Shown here: piece after piece, positions 7,010-15,532 of the stretch | Layout of the letters: the number at the start of each line of letters is the position of its first letter | Position numbering within the stretch: the first letter of the stretch is position 1 | Assembly: GCA_934202525.1 (NCBI GenBank) | Contig: CAKPYB010000011.1 | Span: 1-64,000 of the forward strand | Length of the DNA: 64,000 bases | Reading direction: 5' to 3' | DNA from: an uncultured Prevotella sp. | GTDB taxonomy: Bacteria; Bacteroidota; Bacteroidia; Bacteroidales; Bacteroidaceae | Notes under the pieces: generated by a model | Databases searched by the model: none | What the model saw: only the letters and a program-made list of their open reading frames with translations | Told to the model about the DNA's origin: nothing | Translations under genes and position numbers: made by a program

Positions 7010-8362
7010 TCAAATGGTGGTATTGCTTATACTGTCCAGGAATACTTCCAAATAACCAGCATAATATAGCGGAATATTATATAAAGTGAAAGACTTGCCT
7101 TTCTGAGTTGTAATGGTATCCGATGTCATCGGACCATTCCAAAGACGCAGAGCTACCTTCTCTTTCGATTCATCCATAAAGAGATGCAAGGAACGGAGTT
7201 TGGCATTGCTACCAGTCTTTACTTCTATCGGAATCAGGTGCGACCTGTATCTTATCAGAAAGTCGATTTCTGCCTGAGAGTTCTTGGCTTCACGTACCCA
7301 AAACATTCTTTTCTCGCCAAACATAAACGTTGAGCCTAACAATTCCTGCCCAACAATATGCTCTGCTATGTCACCATTCCAAAGTTCATCGGTGTCTTTG
7401 CTAAAAAGCAGATCTTCTTGTATGCCTGCAACATAATTCACCAAGCCCGTATCTATCCATAACAACTTAGGACTTTTCTTCAAGTCGGGCAAAATCGGAA
7501 ATGACGCTGTTGTTTGAGGATATACCAACTCCAATAAAAGCGTTTTCTCCAATATCCGGAAAGCATTGCCTGTGTCTGCCGCCTTGAAAGAAGAACCTGT
7601 GAATTTGGAAAACTGGATTCGGTGGGCTGCAAATGTCCAGCCATAGTTAAGAATGTATCGGATGGCATCTTGCTCCTTGGGTTTACTGGCGTATTTTTCC
7701 ACATCGTCCCGATAGCCTGAAAGCAGCGCATTAAACACCTCATTCAGCCTGACAATATCCTTATACTTGGCATAATTGGCTACAGCCTCCGGCAAACCTC
7801 CCACAATCATGTACTTCTTGAACCACTCCATGACCGAAGAATGCAAAGAAGCTGGTAAGGACATGTTTTCTATACTGTCAGCCATCAGTTTCTGCCCCAT
7901 GGCACGAAGAAATTCTACGAAAGTACATGGATGCAAAGCCATATATTCTACACGGCCAACAGGGAAAGAGATATGTCGCCCCATCAGACTTTCCAGCAAA
8001 GAACCGGCTGCAATCACATAGATTTCAGGATGATTCTCATAGAAGTAGCGCAAGGTTTGCACAGCCTTCGGCTCATTTTGTATCTCGTCGATAAAAATCA
8101 AGGTGCGCTTTCCGAAATCCAACGGTTCATTAGCTTTGAGATAAATTCCAGCCAATAAATCTTCGAAAGAATAGTCTGTAGCAAACAGCTCAGCATATTC
8201 CTTCTCCTCCAGGTTCATATAAATATAGGTATCAAACTCCTTGGCAAACAACTTTACCAATGTTGTCTTACCCACCTGGCGAGCCCCTCGCAAAACCAGC
8301 GGTTTACGATCTTCCTTTTTCGCCCAATGGCGAAGATATTTGATGGCGATTCTTTCAAACAT
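7010..8362 (-). CDS. AAA ATPase with DUF4143 (AAA_14 family)
   Basis: A 450-residue protein of the common archaeal/bacterial AAA_14-DUF4143 family. Walker A GARQVGKT lies at residues 26-33 and Walker B IFIDEIQ at 89-95, followed by the sensor stretch IYVIAAGSLLES. The C-terminal DUF4143 part carries EIDFLIRYRSHLIPIEVK, which has the spacing of a PD-(D/E)XK nuclease-like core. I start at ATG 8362 (MFERIAIKYL), the usual family start; a 15-residue longer frame is possible. The cellular role of the family is poorly known. The gene stands alone, with its own promoter and an unusual periodic array upstream. Confidence 0.9.
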   Translation of the reverse strand: MFERIAIKYLRHWAKKEDRKPLVLRGARQVGKTTLVKLFAKEFDTYIYMNLEEKEYAELFATDYSFEDLLAGIYLKANEPLDFGKRTLIFIDEIQNEPKAVQTLRYFYENHPEIYVIAAGSLLESLMGRHISFPVGRVEYMALHPCTFVEFLRAMGQKLMADSIENMSLPASLHSSVMEWFKKYMIVGGLPEAVANYAKYKDIVRLNEVFNALLSGYRDDVEKYASKPKEQDAIRYILNYGWTFAAHRIQFSKFTGSSFKAADTGNAFRILEKTLLLELVYPQTTASFPILPDLKKSPKLLWIDTGLVNYVAGIQEDLLFSKDTDELWNGDIAEHIVGQELLGSTFMFGEKRMFWVREAKNSQAEIDFLIRYRSHLIPIEVKTGSNAKLRSLHLFMDESKEKVALRLWNGPMTSDTITTQKGKSFTLYNIPLYYAGYLEVFLDSISNTTI

Positions 8363-8453
8363 ACATTTATCTTTAAAAATTCGGTTATGTCTTATCCAAA
8401 TGATCATATTGAAAGATAGCTTTCAGAAATCAAATGCATTAAAAACATGGTGC

Positions 8454-8484
8454 AAAGATACAACTTATTTTCAAGAATCCAAAC
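8454..8484 (-). promoter_or_regulatory. promoter of the AAA/DUF4143 gene
   Basis: Minus strand: TTTG (8484-8481), 19 bases, TATCTTTG (8461-8454). The -33 element coincides with a fifth, degenerate copy of the 33-bp periodic motif upstream. The 5' leader would be about 85 bases. Confidence 0.65.
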
Positions 8485-8613
8485 AAAACAAGCAAGAAAT
8501 AAGCATTTCCAAACCAAAAAATCCGTTGTTTCGATGCATTTCCAAACCCAAAACTCTCAGATTACGATGCATTTCCAAACAAAAAAATCAAAAAGCCGAA
8601 GCATTTCCAAAGC
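8481..8613 (-). repeat. 33-bp periodic GTTTGGAAATGC array
   Basis: On the minus strand GTTTGGAAATGC occurs at 8613-8602 (as CTTTGGAAATGC), 8581-8570, 8548-8537 and 8515-8504, that is at 32-, 33- and 33-base steps. A truncated copy overlaps the promoter -33. Only the 12-base core and an A/T-rich flank are conserved; the intervening bases differ. Each core carries TTTG followed about 19 bases later by a T-rich ..TTTG. The array could be reiterated promoter elements or binding sites. Confidence 0.7.
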
Positions 8614-8667
8614 AAAAACAATGGCTGGGAAGTACACTTTGTTGGACATTGAGGTGTTTCTAAAAAA

Positions 8668-8710
8668 AAAGTCACAATACCTAGCTGATAGAGCTGGGTA
8701 TTGTGACTTT
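8668..8710 (-). terminator. terminator of the MoeB/ThiF-type gene
   Basis: A long stem AAAGTCACAATACC-AGCT (8668-8685) / AGCT-GGTATTGTGACTTT (8692-8710). On the minus strand it is followed by nine Ts. Confidence 0.85.
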
Positions 8711-8752
8711 GCTTTTTGTTATATGTGTTTATTCGAAAATAATCACTAAATC

Positions 8753-9562
8753 TTAGTGGTGTTTCAAATCACACGCAGCCTGCTCATAGTCGATGAGATG
8801 ATCGATGGTAGGGTGGTCGCCGCAGATTTCGCAGGATGCACGCTTCTTTACCTTGATGTTGCGGAAGTTCATCGTCTTGGCATCAAAGGTGAGCAATCGG
8901 TCGGTGAGCAGTTCGCCCACACCGAGGAAGTACTTCAACGCCTCGGCAGCCTGGATGGTTCCGAGCATACCAGCGATGGCACCAAGGACTCCTGCCTGGC
9001 TACTGGTAGGAACAGCGCCTGCTGGAGGTGGCTCCTTGAAGAAACAACGGTAACAAGCCGTGCCTGGCAGATGGGTGAAGGTCTGCCCCTGGAATCTCAG
9101 GATGCCGCCATGCGAGAATGCCTTGCCCAGTCGCACACAGGCGTCATTGATGAGGAACTTCACCGGGAAGTTGTCGGTGCAATCAATGACGAAATCCCAT
9201 GGCTTGATGATTTCCTCGGCATTGTCTGAGGCGAGGAAGGTATGGTAGGTTTTTACCTCCACATCAGGATTGATGGCAATCATCTTCTCCTTGGCGCTTT
9301 CCACCTTAGGGGTGTTCAAGTCCTTGGTCTGGTGAATGACTTGTCGTTGCAGGTTGCTGAGGTCAACCACATCGGCATCCACGATACCGATATGTCCCAC
9401 GCCAGCCGCAGCGAGGTAGAGGGCAACTGGGGAACCCAATCCTCCGGCACCAATGATGAGCACCTTGGCATTGAGGAGCTTTTCCTGTCCCTCGAGGCCT
9501 ACATCCTGAAGGAGGATGTGGCGGCTGTATCTCTCTATCTGTTCTTCTGTTAAATCTATCAT
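8753..9562 (-). CDS. MoeB/ThiF/HesA-family E1-like adenylyltransferase
   Basis: A 269-residue enzyme that adenylates the C-terminal GlyGly of a ubiquitin-like sulphur carrier (MoaD or ThiS) for molybdopterin or thiazole synthesis. Seen: nucleotide loop GAGGLG at 38-43, Asp62/Asp64 after strand 2, the Arg finger region LQRQVIHQ, CTDN at 128-131, and a zinc site from C170/C173 and C244/C247. Start ATG 9562 (MIDLTEEQIERYSRHILL) is the usual family start; the longer upstream frame is AT-rich and discarded. No thi or moa genes are adjacent, so MoeB versus ThiF cannot be decided. Confidence 0.9.
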   Translation of the reverse strand: MIDLTEEQIERYSRHILLQDVGLEGQEKLLNAKVLIIGAGGLGSPVALYLAAAGVGHIGIVDADVVDLSNLQRQVIHQTKDLNTPKVESAKEKMIAINPDVEVKTYHTFLASDNAEEIIKPWDFVIDCTDNFPVKFLINDACVRLGKAFSHGGILRFQGQTFTHLPGTACYRCFFKEPPPAGAVPTSSQAGVLGAIAGMLGTIQAAEALKYFLGVGELLTDRLLTFDAKTMNFRNIKVKKRASCEICGDHPTIDHLIDYEQAACDLKHH

Positions 9563-9641
9563 TTTATTGTACTTTATGTCTTTTTTCTTTAGTAAAAAAA
9601 TTACTTTGTATAGCAGTTTATGCTCATACAGCAGTATAGAA

Positions 9642-9675
9642 AAAGGTCGCAAACAATTAACAGCTTGCGACCTTT
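9642..9675 (-). terminator. hairpin after the biotin-carrier gene
   Basis: AAAGGTCGCAA (9642-9652) pairs with TTGCGACCTTT (9665-9675). It lies 70 bases past the carrier stop. The T-run on the minus strand is weak. Confidence 0.6.
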
Positions 9676-9744
9676 GATATTCTTTATATGAATTTCTGAA
9701 TTATAAATTCCCGAATCTGGAAGTATAATTCTCTAATTCTTGAT

Positions 9745-10170
9745 TTACTCGATAACTACGAGTGCATCCTCTTCGAGCACAGCCTGACCAGGCTTAACGC
9801 AGATAGCAGTAACCTTACCATCCTTCTCAGCCTCGATGTTGTTCTGCATCTTCATAGCCTCGAGAACGACAACAGTATCACCTGCCTTCACCTCCTGACC
9901 AACAGCTACCTCGATGCTGGTGATAGTACCAGGGAGAGGAGCCTTTACAGCATTGGCTGTATTTACGTTGGCAGCTGGAGTAGCCTCAGCATCATCAGAT
10001 GCAGCAGCTGGCTGACCGAGCACTACCTTCTTCTTCTCTGGCTCAGCCTCCTGTTCCATCTCAACCTTGTAAGCTTCGCCATTCACGTTCACGCTTGCGA
10101 TGTTACCCTCAACAGCGTCAATCTGAACCTTGTATTCTTTTCCGTCAATTGTATATTTAAACTCTTTCAT
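9745..10170 (-). CDS. mmdC: biotin carboxyl carrier subunit (decarboxylase/carboxylase gamma)
   Basis: A 141-residue biotinyl carrier. The C-terminal biotinyl domain (about 73-141) has the biotinylation motif EAMKM at 104-108 with K107 as acceptor. It is joined by an Ala/Pro linker (QPAAASDDAEATPAA) to an N-terminal beta-rich segment. This is the layout of the gamma subunit of Na+-dependent methylmalonyl-CoA decarboxylase and of related carboxylase carriers. It is the third gene after the carboxyltransferase and the small protein. The membrane beta subunit that would make it a sodium pump is not in the window. Confidence 0.88.
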   Translation of the reverse strand: MKEFKYTIDGKEYKVQIDAVEGNIASVNVNGEAYKVEMEQEAEPEKKKVVLGQPAAASDDAEATPAANVNTANAVKAPLPGTITSIEVAVGQEVKAGDTVVVLEAMKMQNNIEAEKDGKVTAICVKPGQAVLEEDALVVIE

Positions 10171-10180
10171 TTCTATTACA

Positions 10181-10330
10181 TTATGGTTTAGCTGTTAAAC
10201 TCAAGAACTTGGCGTTCCACATCGTCTGACGTGGCTTGATTGTGATGATGCCAGGCTCCTTGTCGTGTACGTTATTGCCCTGATACTCATAGAGTGCCAT
10301 GGCAATCGCAGCATAAATATTCTTATCCAT
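10181..10330 (-). CDS. 49-residue accessory protein of the decarboxylase operon
   Basis: ATG 10330 opens a 49-residue frame starting MDKNIYAAIAMALYEYQ, continuing VHDKEPGIITIKPR and stopping at 10181, eleven bases before the carrier gene. It sits between the carboxyltransferase and biotin-carrier genes, the place where OadG/MmdD-like small subunits occur. It has no hydrophobic N-terminal helix strong enough to call a membrane anchor. I infer that it is a small conserved subunit or assembly factor. Identification rests on position and clean reading frame. Confidence 0.7.
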   Translation of the reverse strand: MDKNIYAAIAMALYEYQGNNVHDKEPGIITIKPRQTMWNAKFLSLTAKP

Positions 10331-10347
10331 TCGTTTTTACTTTAATT

Positions 10348-10443
10348 TTGAGTGTTGATTGTTGAGTGTTGAATTAGGCTTGCGCCCTTCTGTTATGTTG
10401 AGTCTGTATATAACTCAACATTCTACACTCAACATTCAACATT
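10348..10443. repeat. TTGAGTGTTGAA inverted repeat cluster
   Basis: TTGAGTGTTGATTG and TTGAGTGTTGAAT (10348-10374) are mirrored by ACACTCAACATTCAACATT (10425-10443). An inner hairpin ATGTTGAGT (10395-10403) / ACTCAACAT (10413-10421) lies between. The cluster fills most of the gap between the carboxyltransferase and small-subunit genes of one operon, so it would be in the mRNA and could modulate relative expression. Confidence 0.6.
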
Positions 10444-10449
10444 TCTATA

Positions 10450-12015
10450 TTACATTGGCATACAGCCATGCTTCTTAGCTGGCAAGCTCTGACGCTTGGT
10501 AGCGAGCTGAGCCAAACCACGGCAGATGCGGAAACGGGTGTTACGTGGCTCGATGACATCATCGATGTAACCATACTGAGCAGCCTGATATGGATTAGCA
10601 AACTTGTCAGTATACTCCTGCTCCTTCTCAGCCAGGAATGCCTTTACATCCTCGCCAGCTTCCTTCTTAGCCTTAGCTTCCTTACCACAGAGAACGGCAA
10701 CGGCACCGCTGGCACCCATTACGGCAATCTCTGAAGATGGCCAAGCAAAGTTCAAGTCGGCACGCAACTGCTTGCAACCCATCACGATGTGGCTACCACC
10801 ATAGCTCTTACGCAATGTGATAGTAATCTTTGGCACGGTAGCCTCGCCGTAAGCGTAGAGCAACTGTGCTCCATGGAGGATGACAGCGTTGTACTCCTGA
10901 CCTGTACCTGGCAAGAATCCTGGTACGTCTACGAGAGATACGATAGGAATATTGAAAGCATCGCAGAAACGAACGAAGCGGGCTGCCTTGCGGCTAGCGT
11001 TCACATCGAGTACACCAGCGTAAGCTGAAGGCTGGTTAGCTACGATACCTACGCTCTGACCATTGAAGCGAGCGAAACCAGTGATGATGTTCTTGGCAAA
11101 CTTAGGCTGAACCTCGAAGAACTCTCCGTTATCGGTTACAGCGCCAATCACCTTATACATATCGTATGCCTGGTTTGGATCCTCAGGGATAATCTCGTTC
11201 AGAGTATCATCCATACGGTCGATAGGGTCTGTGCACTCTACGCGTGGAGCCTCTTCTGTATTGTTGCTAGGGATGTAAGAGAGCAGGCTCTTGATCATCT
11301 CGATAGCCTCTTCCTCAGTCTTAGCAGCGAAGTGGGTTACACCACTCTTGGTTGCATGAACAGATGCACCACCGAGGTGCTCTGCATCGATATCCTCACC
11401 AGTTACGGTCTTGACAACCTTAGGACCAGTCAGGAACATGTAAGAAGTCTGCTCCTTCATGATGATGAAGTCGGTCAAGGCTGGAGAGTAAACGGCACCA
11501 CCAGCGCAAGGGCCCATGATAGCAGAAATCTGTGGGATGACACCAGAAGCGAGGATGTTGCGCTCGAAGATCTCACCATATCCGGCGAGTGCGCAGATAC
11601 CTTCCTGGATGCGGGCACCACCAGAGTCGTTCATGCAGATAACAGGTGCACCCATAGTCATAGCCATATCCATTACCTTGCAGATCTTCTGTGCCATAGT
11701 CTCAGAGAGAGAACCACCATTTACGGTGAAGTCCTGAGCATATACGTAAACCAGACGGCCGGCTATAGTAGCGCTACCAGCTACTACACCATCACCGAGG
11801 TACTGCTTCTTCTCCATGCCGAAGTTAGTGCAACGATGCAACTTGAACATATCATACTCCTCGAAACTGCCGGCATCTACCAACATTTCGATACGCTCAC
11901 GAGCGGTATATTTGCCACGTGCATGCTGCTTCTCGATGGCCTTCTCGCCACCGCCAAGACGAGCCTGTTCGCGCTTGGCGATCAGCTCCTTAATCTTTTC
12001 TACTTGTTTGCTCAT
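10450..12015 (-). CDS. mmdA: methylmalonyl-CoA decarboxylase alpha / propionyl-CoA carboxylase beta (carboxyltransferase)
   Basis: A 521-residue biotin-dependent carboxyltransferase of the PccB/MmdA family, interconverting methylmalonyl-CoA and propionyl-CoA with carboxybiotin. It is central to propionate formation in Bacteroidales. Seen: N-terminal HARGKYTARERI, the acyl-CoA oxyanion glycine pairs in GPCAGGAVYSPAL and the C-terminal MGASGAVAVL, and DVPGFLPGTGQE for carboxybiotin. Full family length. Start ATG 12015 (MSKQVEKIKELI) follows a promoter at 12110-12117. First gene of an operon with the small protein and biotin carrier. Confidence 0.92.
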   Translation of the reverse strand: MSKQVEKIKELIAKREQARLGGGEKAIEKQHARGKYTARERIEMLVDAGSFEEYDMFKLHRCTNFGMEKKQYLGDGVVAGSATIAGRLVYVYAQDFTVNGGSLSETMAQKICKVMDMAMTMGAPVICMNDSGGARIQEGICALAGYGEIFERNILASGVIPQISAIMGPCAGGAVYSPALTDFIIMKEQTSYMFLTGPKVVKTVTGEDIDAEHLGGASVHATKSGVTHFAAKTEEEAIEMIKSLLSYIPSNNTEEAPRVECTDPIDRMDDTLNEIIPEDPNQAYDMYKVIGAVTDNGEFFEVQPKFAKNIITGFARFNGQSVGIVANQPSAYAGVLDVNASRKAARFVRFCDAFNIPIVSLVDVPGFLPGTGQEYNAVILHGAQLLYAYGEATVPKITITLRKSYGGSHIVMGCKQLRADLNFAWPSSEIAVMGASGAVAVLCGKEAKAKKEAGEDVKAFLAEKEQEYTDKFANPYQAAQYGYIDDVIEPRNTRFRICRGLAQLATKRQSLPAKKHGCMPM

Positions 12016-12109
12016 AATTGATTATTATGTATTATTTCTTTATTCTTTATAGAATGTTTTCCTGAATCCATGGAATGAGCGGACGAACCGTCATCGCATA
12101 ATTCGGGCG

Positions 12110-12117
12110 CAAAGATA
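12110..12117 (-). promoter_or_regulatory. -7 element of the mmdA operon
   Basis: TATCTTTG on the minus strand. The -33 position falls in the loop of the upstream gene's terminator and is only TTCG, so the promoter is partly inferred. The leader is about 95 bases. Confidence 0.5.
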
Positions 12118-12124
12118 CGAAAAA

Positions 12125-12152
12125 AACCGCAGATAGCGAACTATCTACGGTT
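12125..12152 (-). terminator. terminator of the TonB-dependent receptor gene
   Basis: AACCGCAGATAG (12125-12136) pairs with CTATCTACGGTT (12141-12152) with one mismatch. On the minus strand it is followed by TTTTTTT. It abuts the mmdA promoter. Confidence 0.8.
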
Positions 12153-12192
12153 AAATATTTAGAATAATGTGAAAAATCACTATTATTTGGTC

Positions 12193-14604
12193 CTAAAATT
12201 CCAAAAGAATGCGGGCATTGAGCTGTCTGCCGGTAAGATAATTAGGTACGGCGTATTGCTGGCTGGTTACATCTGTCACCCAGTAATAGCTGTTTACGTT
12301 GTCTATGCCGAAGAGGTTGAGACAATCTACCCCCAGCATCACATTCTTCAGGAAGGTCTTCTTCTCCCGGCGGCTGTTGTCGAGCAGCTGATAGCTCATA
12401 CCGATATCTGCACGGCGATAGGCGGTGGCACGGAAGCTGTTGGTCTCCAACTCTTTGTGAGGTGCTGCGAAAGGAAGACCATCGGCAAAGGCGAGTTTCA
12501 AAGACATGCGCCACTTCTTGCTGCCCGGGAAATAATCGGTGAAGAAGAGGTTTACCGCATAACGCTGGTCGGTAGGCAAAGGGATGCTCTTGCCACCCAG
12601 TTTCATCTTGGTATCCATGAGCGAAAGACTGAGCCAGGAATCGGTACCCGGAACGAATTCTCCGTAGAGTTTGAAGTCGAGTCCTGCCGCATGACCGCTG
12701 CATTCATTCTGTCCGTAATAAACTACCTTCACGTTACTAACCGAATAAGGAACCAGATTGCTCAAAGCCTTGTAATAGGCTTCGGCAGAGAATTTATAGC
12801 GTTGGTCTCCTAGCTTGAACCTATAGTCGTAGCCGGCGATGAAGTGGATGCTTCGCTGGCTCTTGATTTTCTCGTTCAGCGATGCGATGGTTATGCCGTT
12901 CACCGTAGATGTATCTCTCAATTCCTTGAAGAATGGAGCCTGATAATACAGACCTGCCGCAAAACGGAGAGTGGTATTTTCGTGGTTGGCTGGTATGATG
13001 GCGAGCGACAGACGAGGACTCACGATGGTTTCTCTGTTGAAATTCCAATGACTCATTCTGATACCATAGTTCAGGGTGTAATGTGTCTGTCCTTTACCGG
13101 TACTGTCGGCTGTTCCTCCCGAAAAACGGTAGGTGTCCTGGATGTAAGCTTCCATGCGGTTGGCATTCAGTTCGTTGCGAGCCTTCAGAGAATAAATCAT
13201 ATAGAGGTCTTTGCCATTGTGAGGAATACTGTATCCTGCGGAATCGCGCATCTCATATTCTACAGAATTCTCCTCGATATGTTCACGCTTCAGACTTACT
13301 GCGGCTTCCATCTGATGTTTCTTCACCTTGTGTTTGAGCATCAGTTTGGCGCTCATCACGCGAGCCGTAAGATAGTTTCGGGCATGTTCGAAATAGGTAC
13401 CTACACCCAGGTTTTCTGAAGTCTCGGTTTCGTCGAGCCAATATTGTCCCTGAATGTCATATTTCTCCTGTTCCTTGGTATAGAAAGCACTGCCCAGAAG
13501 CGAGAGACTTGTGTTGGCGGTAAACTGGCGGGTAATGCCGAGTGTACCGAAGTAGGTGAGGAAGCGGTCTTTCTCCTGACCGTCAAAATATACTCTGAAG
13601 CTCTTTACGTTTTCCATTGTTCCGAACTTCGTTTCTCGGTCTTCCGGTTCGAAGTTGTAGTGATTATCAGAGATGTAGCCTATGAAGTCAAGCTTCCAGC
13701 GTTTGTTGGGCTGGTAACTCAGATAGGTCTGATAGTCCAGATAGTTTGGCTTGTATTCGCCTTTGGTTTCCATCGAACCGAGCAGGTAAGAGGTGGTTTT
13801 GTAGCGCACGCTGTTGAGCCATGAAAGTTTCTGGGTTCCCAGACCGATGTATGCGTCAGCACCCAGCAGACTGGCAGCCAGGCTGCCTTCAACCACAGGC
13901 TTCTTGCTTTTTGCTTTCAGGGTTTTGTAGGTGATGTCGAGAGCCGAACTCATCTTATCTCCGTATTTGGCAGCATATCCTCCGGTTGAGAAACCGATTT
14001 TATCTACCATATAAGGGTTGATGACGGAGAGGCCTTCCTGCTGTCCGCTGCGAACCAGGAATGGGCGGAATACTTCTACGTTGTTGATGTATACGGAGTT
14101 CTCATCGAAAGCACCGCCACGCACATTGTATTGCGAAGAGAGTTCGTTATGTGTACTTACACCAGCCTGTTGCTGAACAAGACTTTCCACCCCGTTTCCG
14201 TTGGCAGATGGCGTCATCTTCATGTCCTTAGTCTTCAGCTCCTGTATCTGGTCCGACTGTATTTTTTCTCCCTTGATATTCACCTCATCGAGTGTGGTGG
14301 ATGCTTCGCGAAGTACCACCTGTAGGGTTTGTTTTCCTCGCGGTCTTCTCAGTACTTTTGTTTTTGTTTTGAAGCCGATATATGAGAATTTGACTACCAC
14401 GCTGTCTGCAGAATGCAGTTTGAGGCTATAGTCTCCCTTGAGCGAAGTAACGGCAGTCTTTCCCTGGCTAGCCACCGAAACGATGGCAAACTCCAGTGGT
14501 TGGTTGTTCTCGTCTACCACTTTGCCGTGAAGGGTAAACTCCTGCGCCATCATCTTTATGGTTGCGATGAGGCATATTGTGAGGATCAATAATCTATTTT
14601 TCAT
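12193..14604 (-). CDS. TonB-dependent outer-membrane receptor
   Basis: An 803-residue receptor. The signal peptide ends KMMAQ near residue 21. A carboxypeptidase-regulatory-like beta-sandwich follows (about 23-105, LHGKVVDENNQPLEFAIVSV). The plug is at about 130-240, with SLVQQQAGVSTHNELS and YNVRGGAFDENSVYINNVEV. The rest is a 22-strand-type barrel ending in the aromatic terminus LNARILLEF. There is no adjacent SusD, so it is not a typical polysaccharide locus. The substrate is unknown. It lies just downstream of the tubulin-like operon but is separated by a terminator at 14655-14701, so co-regulation is uncertain. Confidence 0.92.
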   Translation of the reverse strand: MKNRLLILTICLIATIKMMAQEFTLHGKVVDENNQPLEFAIVSVASQGKTAVTSLKGDYSLKLHSADSVVVKFSYIGFKTKTKVLRRPRGKQTLQVVLREASTTLDEVNIKGEKIQSDQIQELKTKDMKMTPSANGNGVESLVQQQAGVSTHNELSSQYNVRGGAFDENSVYINNVEVFRPFLVRSGQQEGLSVINPYMVDKIGFSTGGYAAKYGDKMSSALDITYKTLKAKSKKPVVEGSLAASLLGADAYIGLGTQKLSWLNSVRYKTTSYLLGSMETKGEYKPNYLDYQTYLSYQPNKRWKLDFIGYISDNHYNFEPEDRETKFGTMENVKSFRVYFDGQEKDRFLTYFGTLGITRQFTANTSLSLLGSAFYTKEQEKYDIQGQYWLDETETSENLGVGTYFEHARNYLTARVMSAKLMLKHKVKKHQMEAAVSLKREHIEENSVEYEMRDSAGYSIPHNGKDLYMIYSLKARNELNANRMEAYIQDTYRFSGGTADSTGKGQTHYTLNYGIRMSHWNFNRETIVSPRLSLAIIPANHENTTLRFAAGLYYQAPFFKELRDTSTVNGITIASLNEKIKSQRSIHFIAGYDYRFKLGDQRYKFSAEAYYKALSNLVPYSVSNVKVVYYGQNECSGHAAGLDFKLYGEFVPGTDSWLSLSLMDTKMKLGGKSIPLPTDQRYAVNLFFTDYFPGSKKWRMSLKLAFADGLPFAAPHKELETNSFRATAYRRADIGMSYQLLDNSRREKKTFLKNVMLGVDCLNLFGIDNVNSYYWVTDVTSQQYAVPNYLTGRQLNARILLEF

Positions 14605-14654
14605 ACTTTTATTAACGAGAAAAACAGAAGATTATTGTAAAAGACCCAAAAAAT

Positions 14655-14701
14655 AGCGCCCTGTAAAGGAAGTCATTTTGGCTTCGCTTTACAAGGGCGC
14701 T
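14655..14701 (-). terminator. terminator of the tubulin-like operon
   Basis: AGCGCCCTGTAAAG (14655-14668) pairs with CTTTACAAGGGCGCT (14687-14701) with a one-base bulge. On the minus strand ATTTTTT follows. It closes the eight-gene leftward operon. Confidence 0.8.
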
Positions 14702-14725
14702 TTACATGTTGAGGCAAAATATTTT

Positions 14726-15499
14726 CTAGAGAAGGCCTTCCCAACTACTGGTATCAGTAGAATTGAAGTCTTCGCTTTCAAGTTCTTTCTTGATATCTGC
14801 GGCAGTCATAGAGAGAGCGTTATCTTCTTTCAGATCAAGACCTTCCAGCTTGGTTGGATCAACTTTTGCATTGATAGGCTTACCTTCTTCGGTAAAGTTC
14901 TTTTGGTATTCTGCTAGAAGAATTTTCTGCTGTTTCAATGATTTCTTCTGTTTCTTCGCCATAGAAATGTCATCGATACTCGCAAGGGCTCCCATACCTG
15001 CACCTACAGCTGCACCAGAAAGACCATTCTGTAAAGCACCGATACCAGCACCTAAACCAACCTTTGCCAGAATAGCAAGAACACGCTGGTTGATGATGTC
15101 AATCTGGGCTTTTACTGATTGGGCACTTCTTTTGTTGCCAAACTGGTCTACCAGCAATACGCGGTAGTCTTGGGTACCATCTTCCAGCAGAACAGGATTA
15201 CCATTCTCGTCAGTCATGTTTACTCGCTTTGCTGAGAATACAGGAATCTTATCCCAAGCAATGGATATAGAATCAGAAGCAGCTGCAGTTCCACTATCTG
15301 TCAATGACGATGCAGTTGAAGGAGTGGCATCTGCTGCCTTGCTTACTTCATCGAGTGCATTTGCTGTTGATTCTACTGTTTTAGCAGTTTTTTCTATCGC
15401 CTTACCCAGTTTCTTGAAGAACTGAGCGTTGGCAGATAGGTTACTTACAAATAACATACTTGTTACAGTTACTACTTTTACGATTGTAGTTGTTTTCAT
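14726..15499 (-). CDS. exported glycine-zipper protein, last gene of the tubulin-like operon
   Basis: A 257-residue protein with a signal peptide (cleavage near SANAQ, residue 26). An Ala/Ser/Thr-rich helical segment follows (KAIEKTAKTVESTANALDEV), then a middle domain, and a glycine zipper at about 145-170 (VGLGAGIGALQNGLSG, AAVGAGMGAL) that could insert in or associate with a membrane. The C-terminus is polar and acidic (SEDFNSTDTSSWEGLL). I do not recognise a family. It is eighth in the operon, 33 bases after its neighbour and just ahead of the terminator. Confidence 0.75.
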   Translation of the reverse strand: MKTTTIVKVVTVTSMLFVSNLSANAQFFKKLGKAIEKTAKTVESTANALDEVSKAADATPSTASSLTDSGTAAASDSISIAWDKIPVFSAKRVNMTDENGNPVLLEDGTQDYRVLLVDQFGNKRSAQSVKAQIDIINQRVLAILAKVGLGAGIGALQNGLSGAAVGAGMGALASIDDISMAKKQKKSLKQQKILLAEYQKNFTEEGKPINAKVDPTKLEGLDLKEDNALSMTAADIKKELESEDFNSTDTSSWEGLL

Positions 15500-15532
15500 A
15501 CCTTTTTATATTATTATTAAATTAAACAATTC

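Noticed and set aside
8504..8613. CRISPR-like array (33-bp period)
   Set aside because: Only a 12-base core is conserved and the spacing between cores is about 21 bases; no cas genes are nearby. It looks like promoter or binding-site reiteration.
12193..14604. SusC-type receptor of a polysaccharide utilisation locus
   Set aside because: No SusD-like gene, glycoside hydrolase or regulator is adjacent, and the length (803) is shorter than typical SusC (about 1000).
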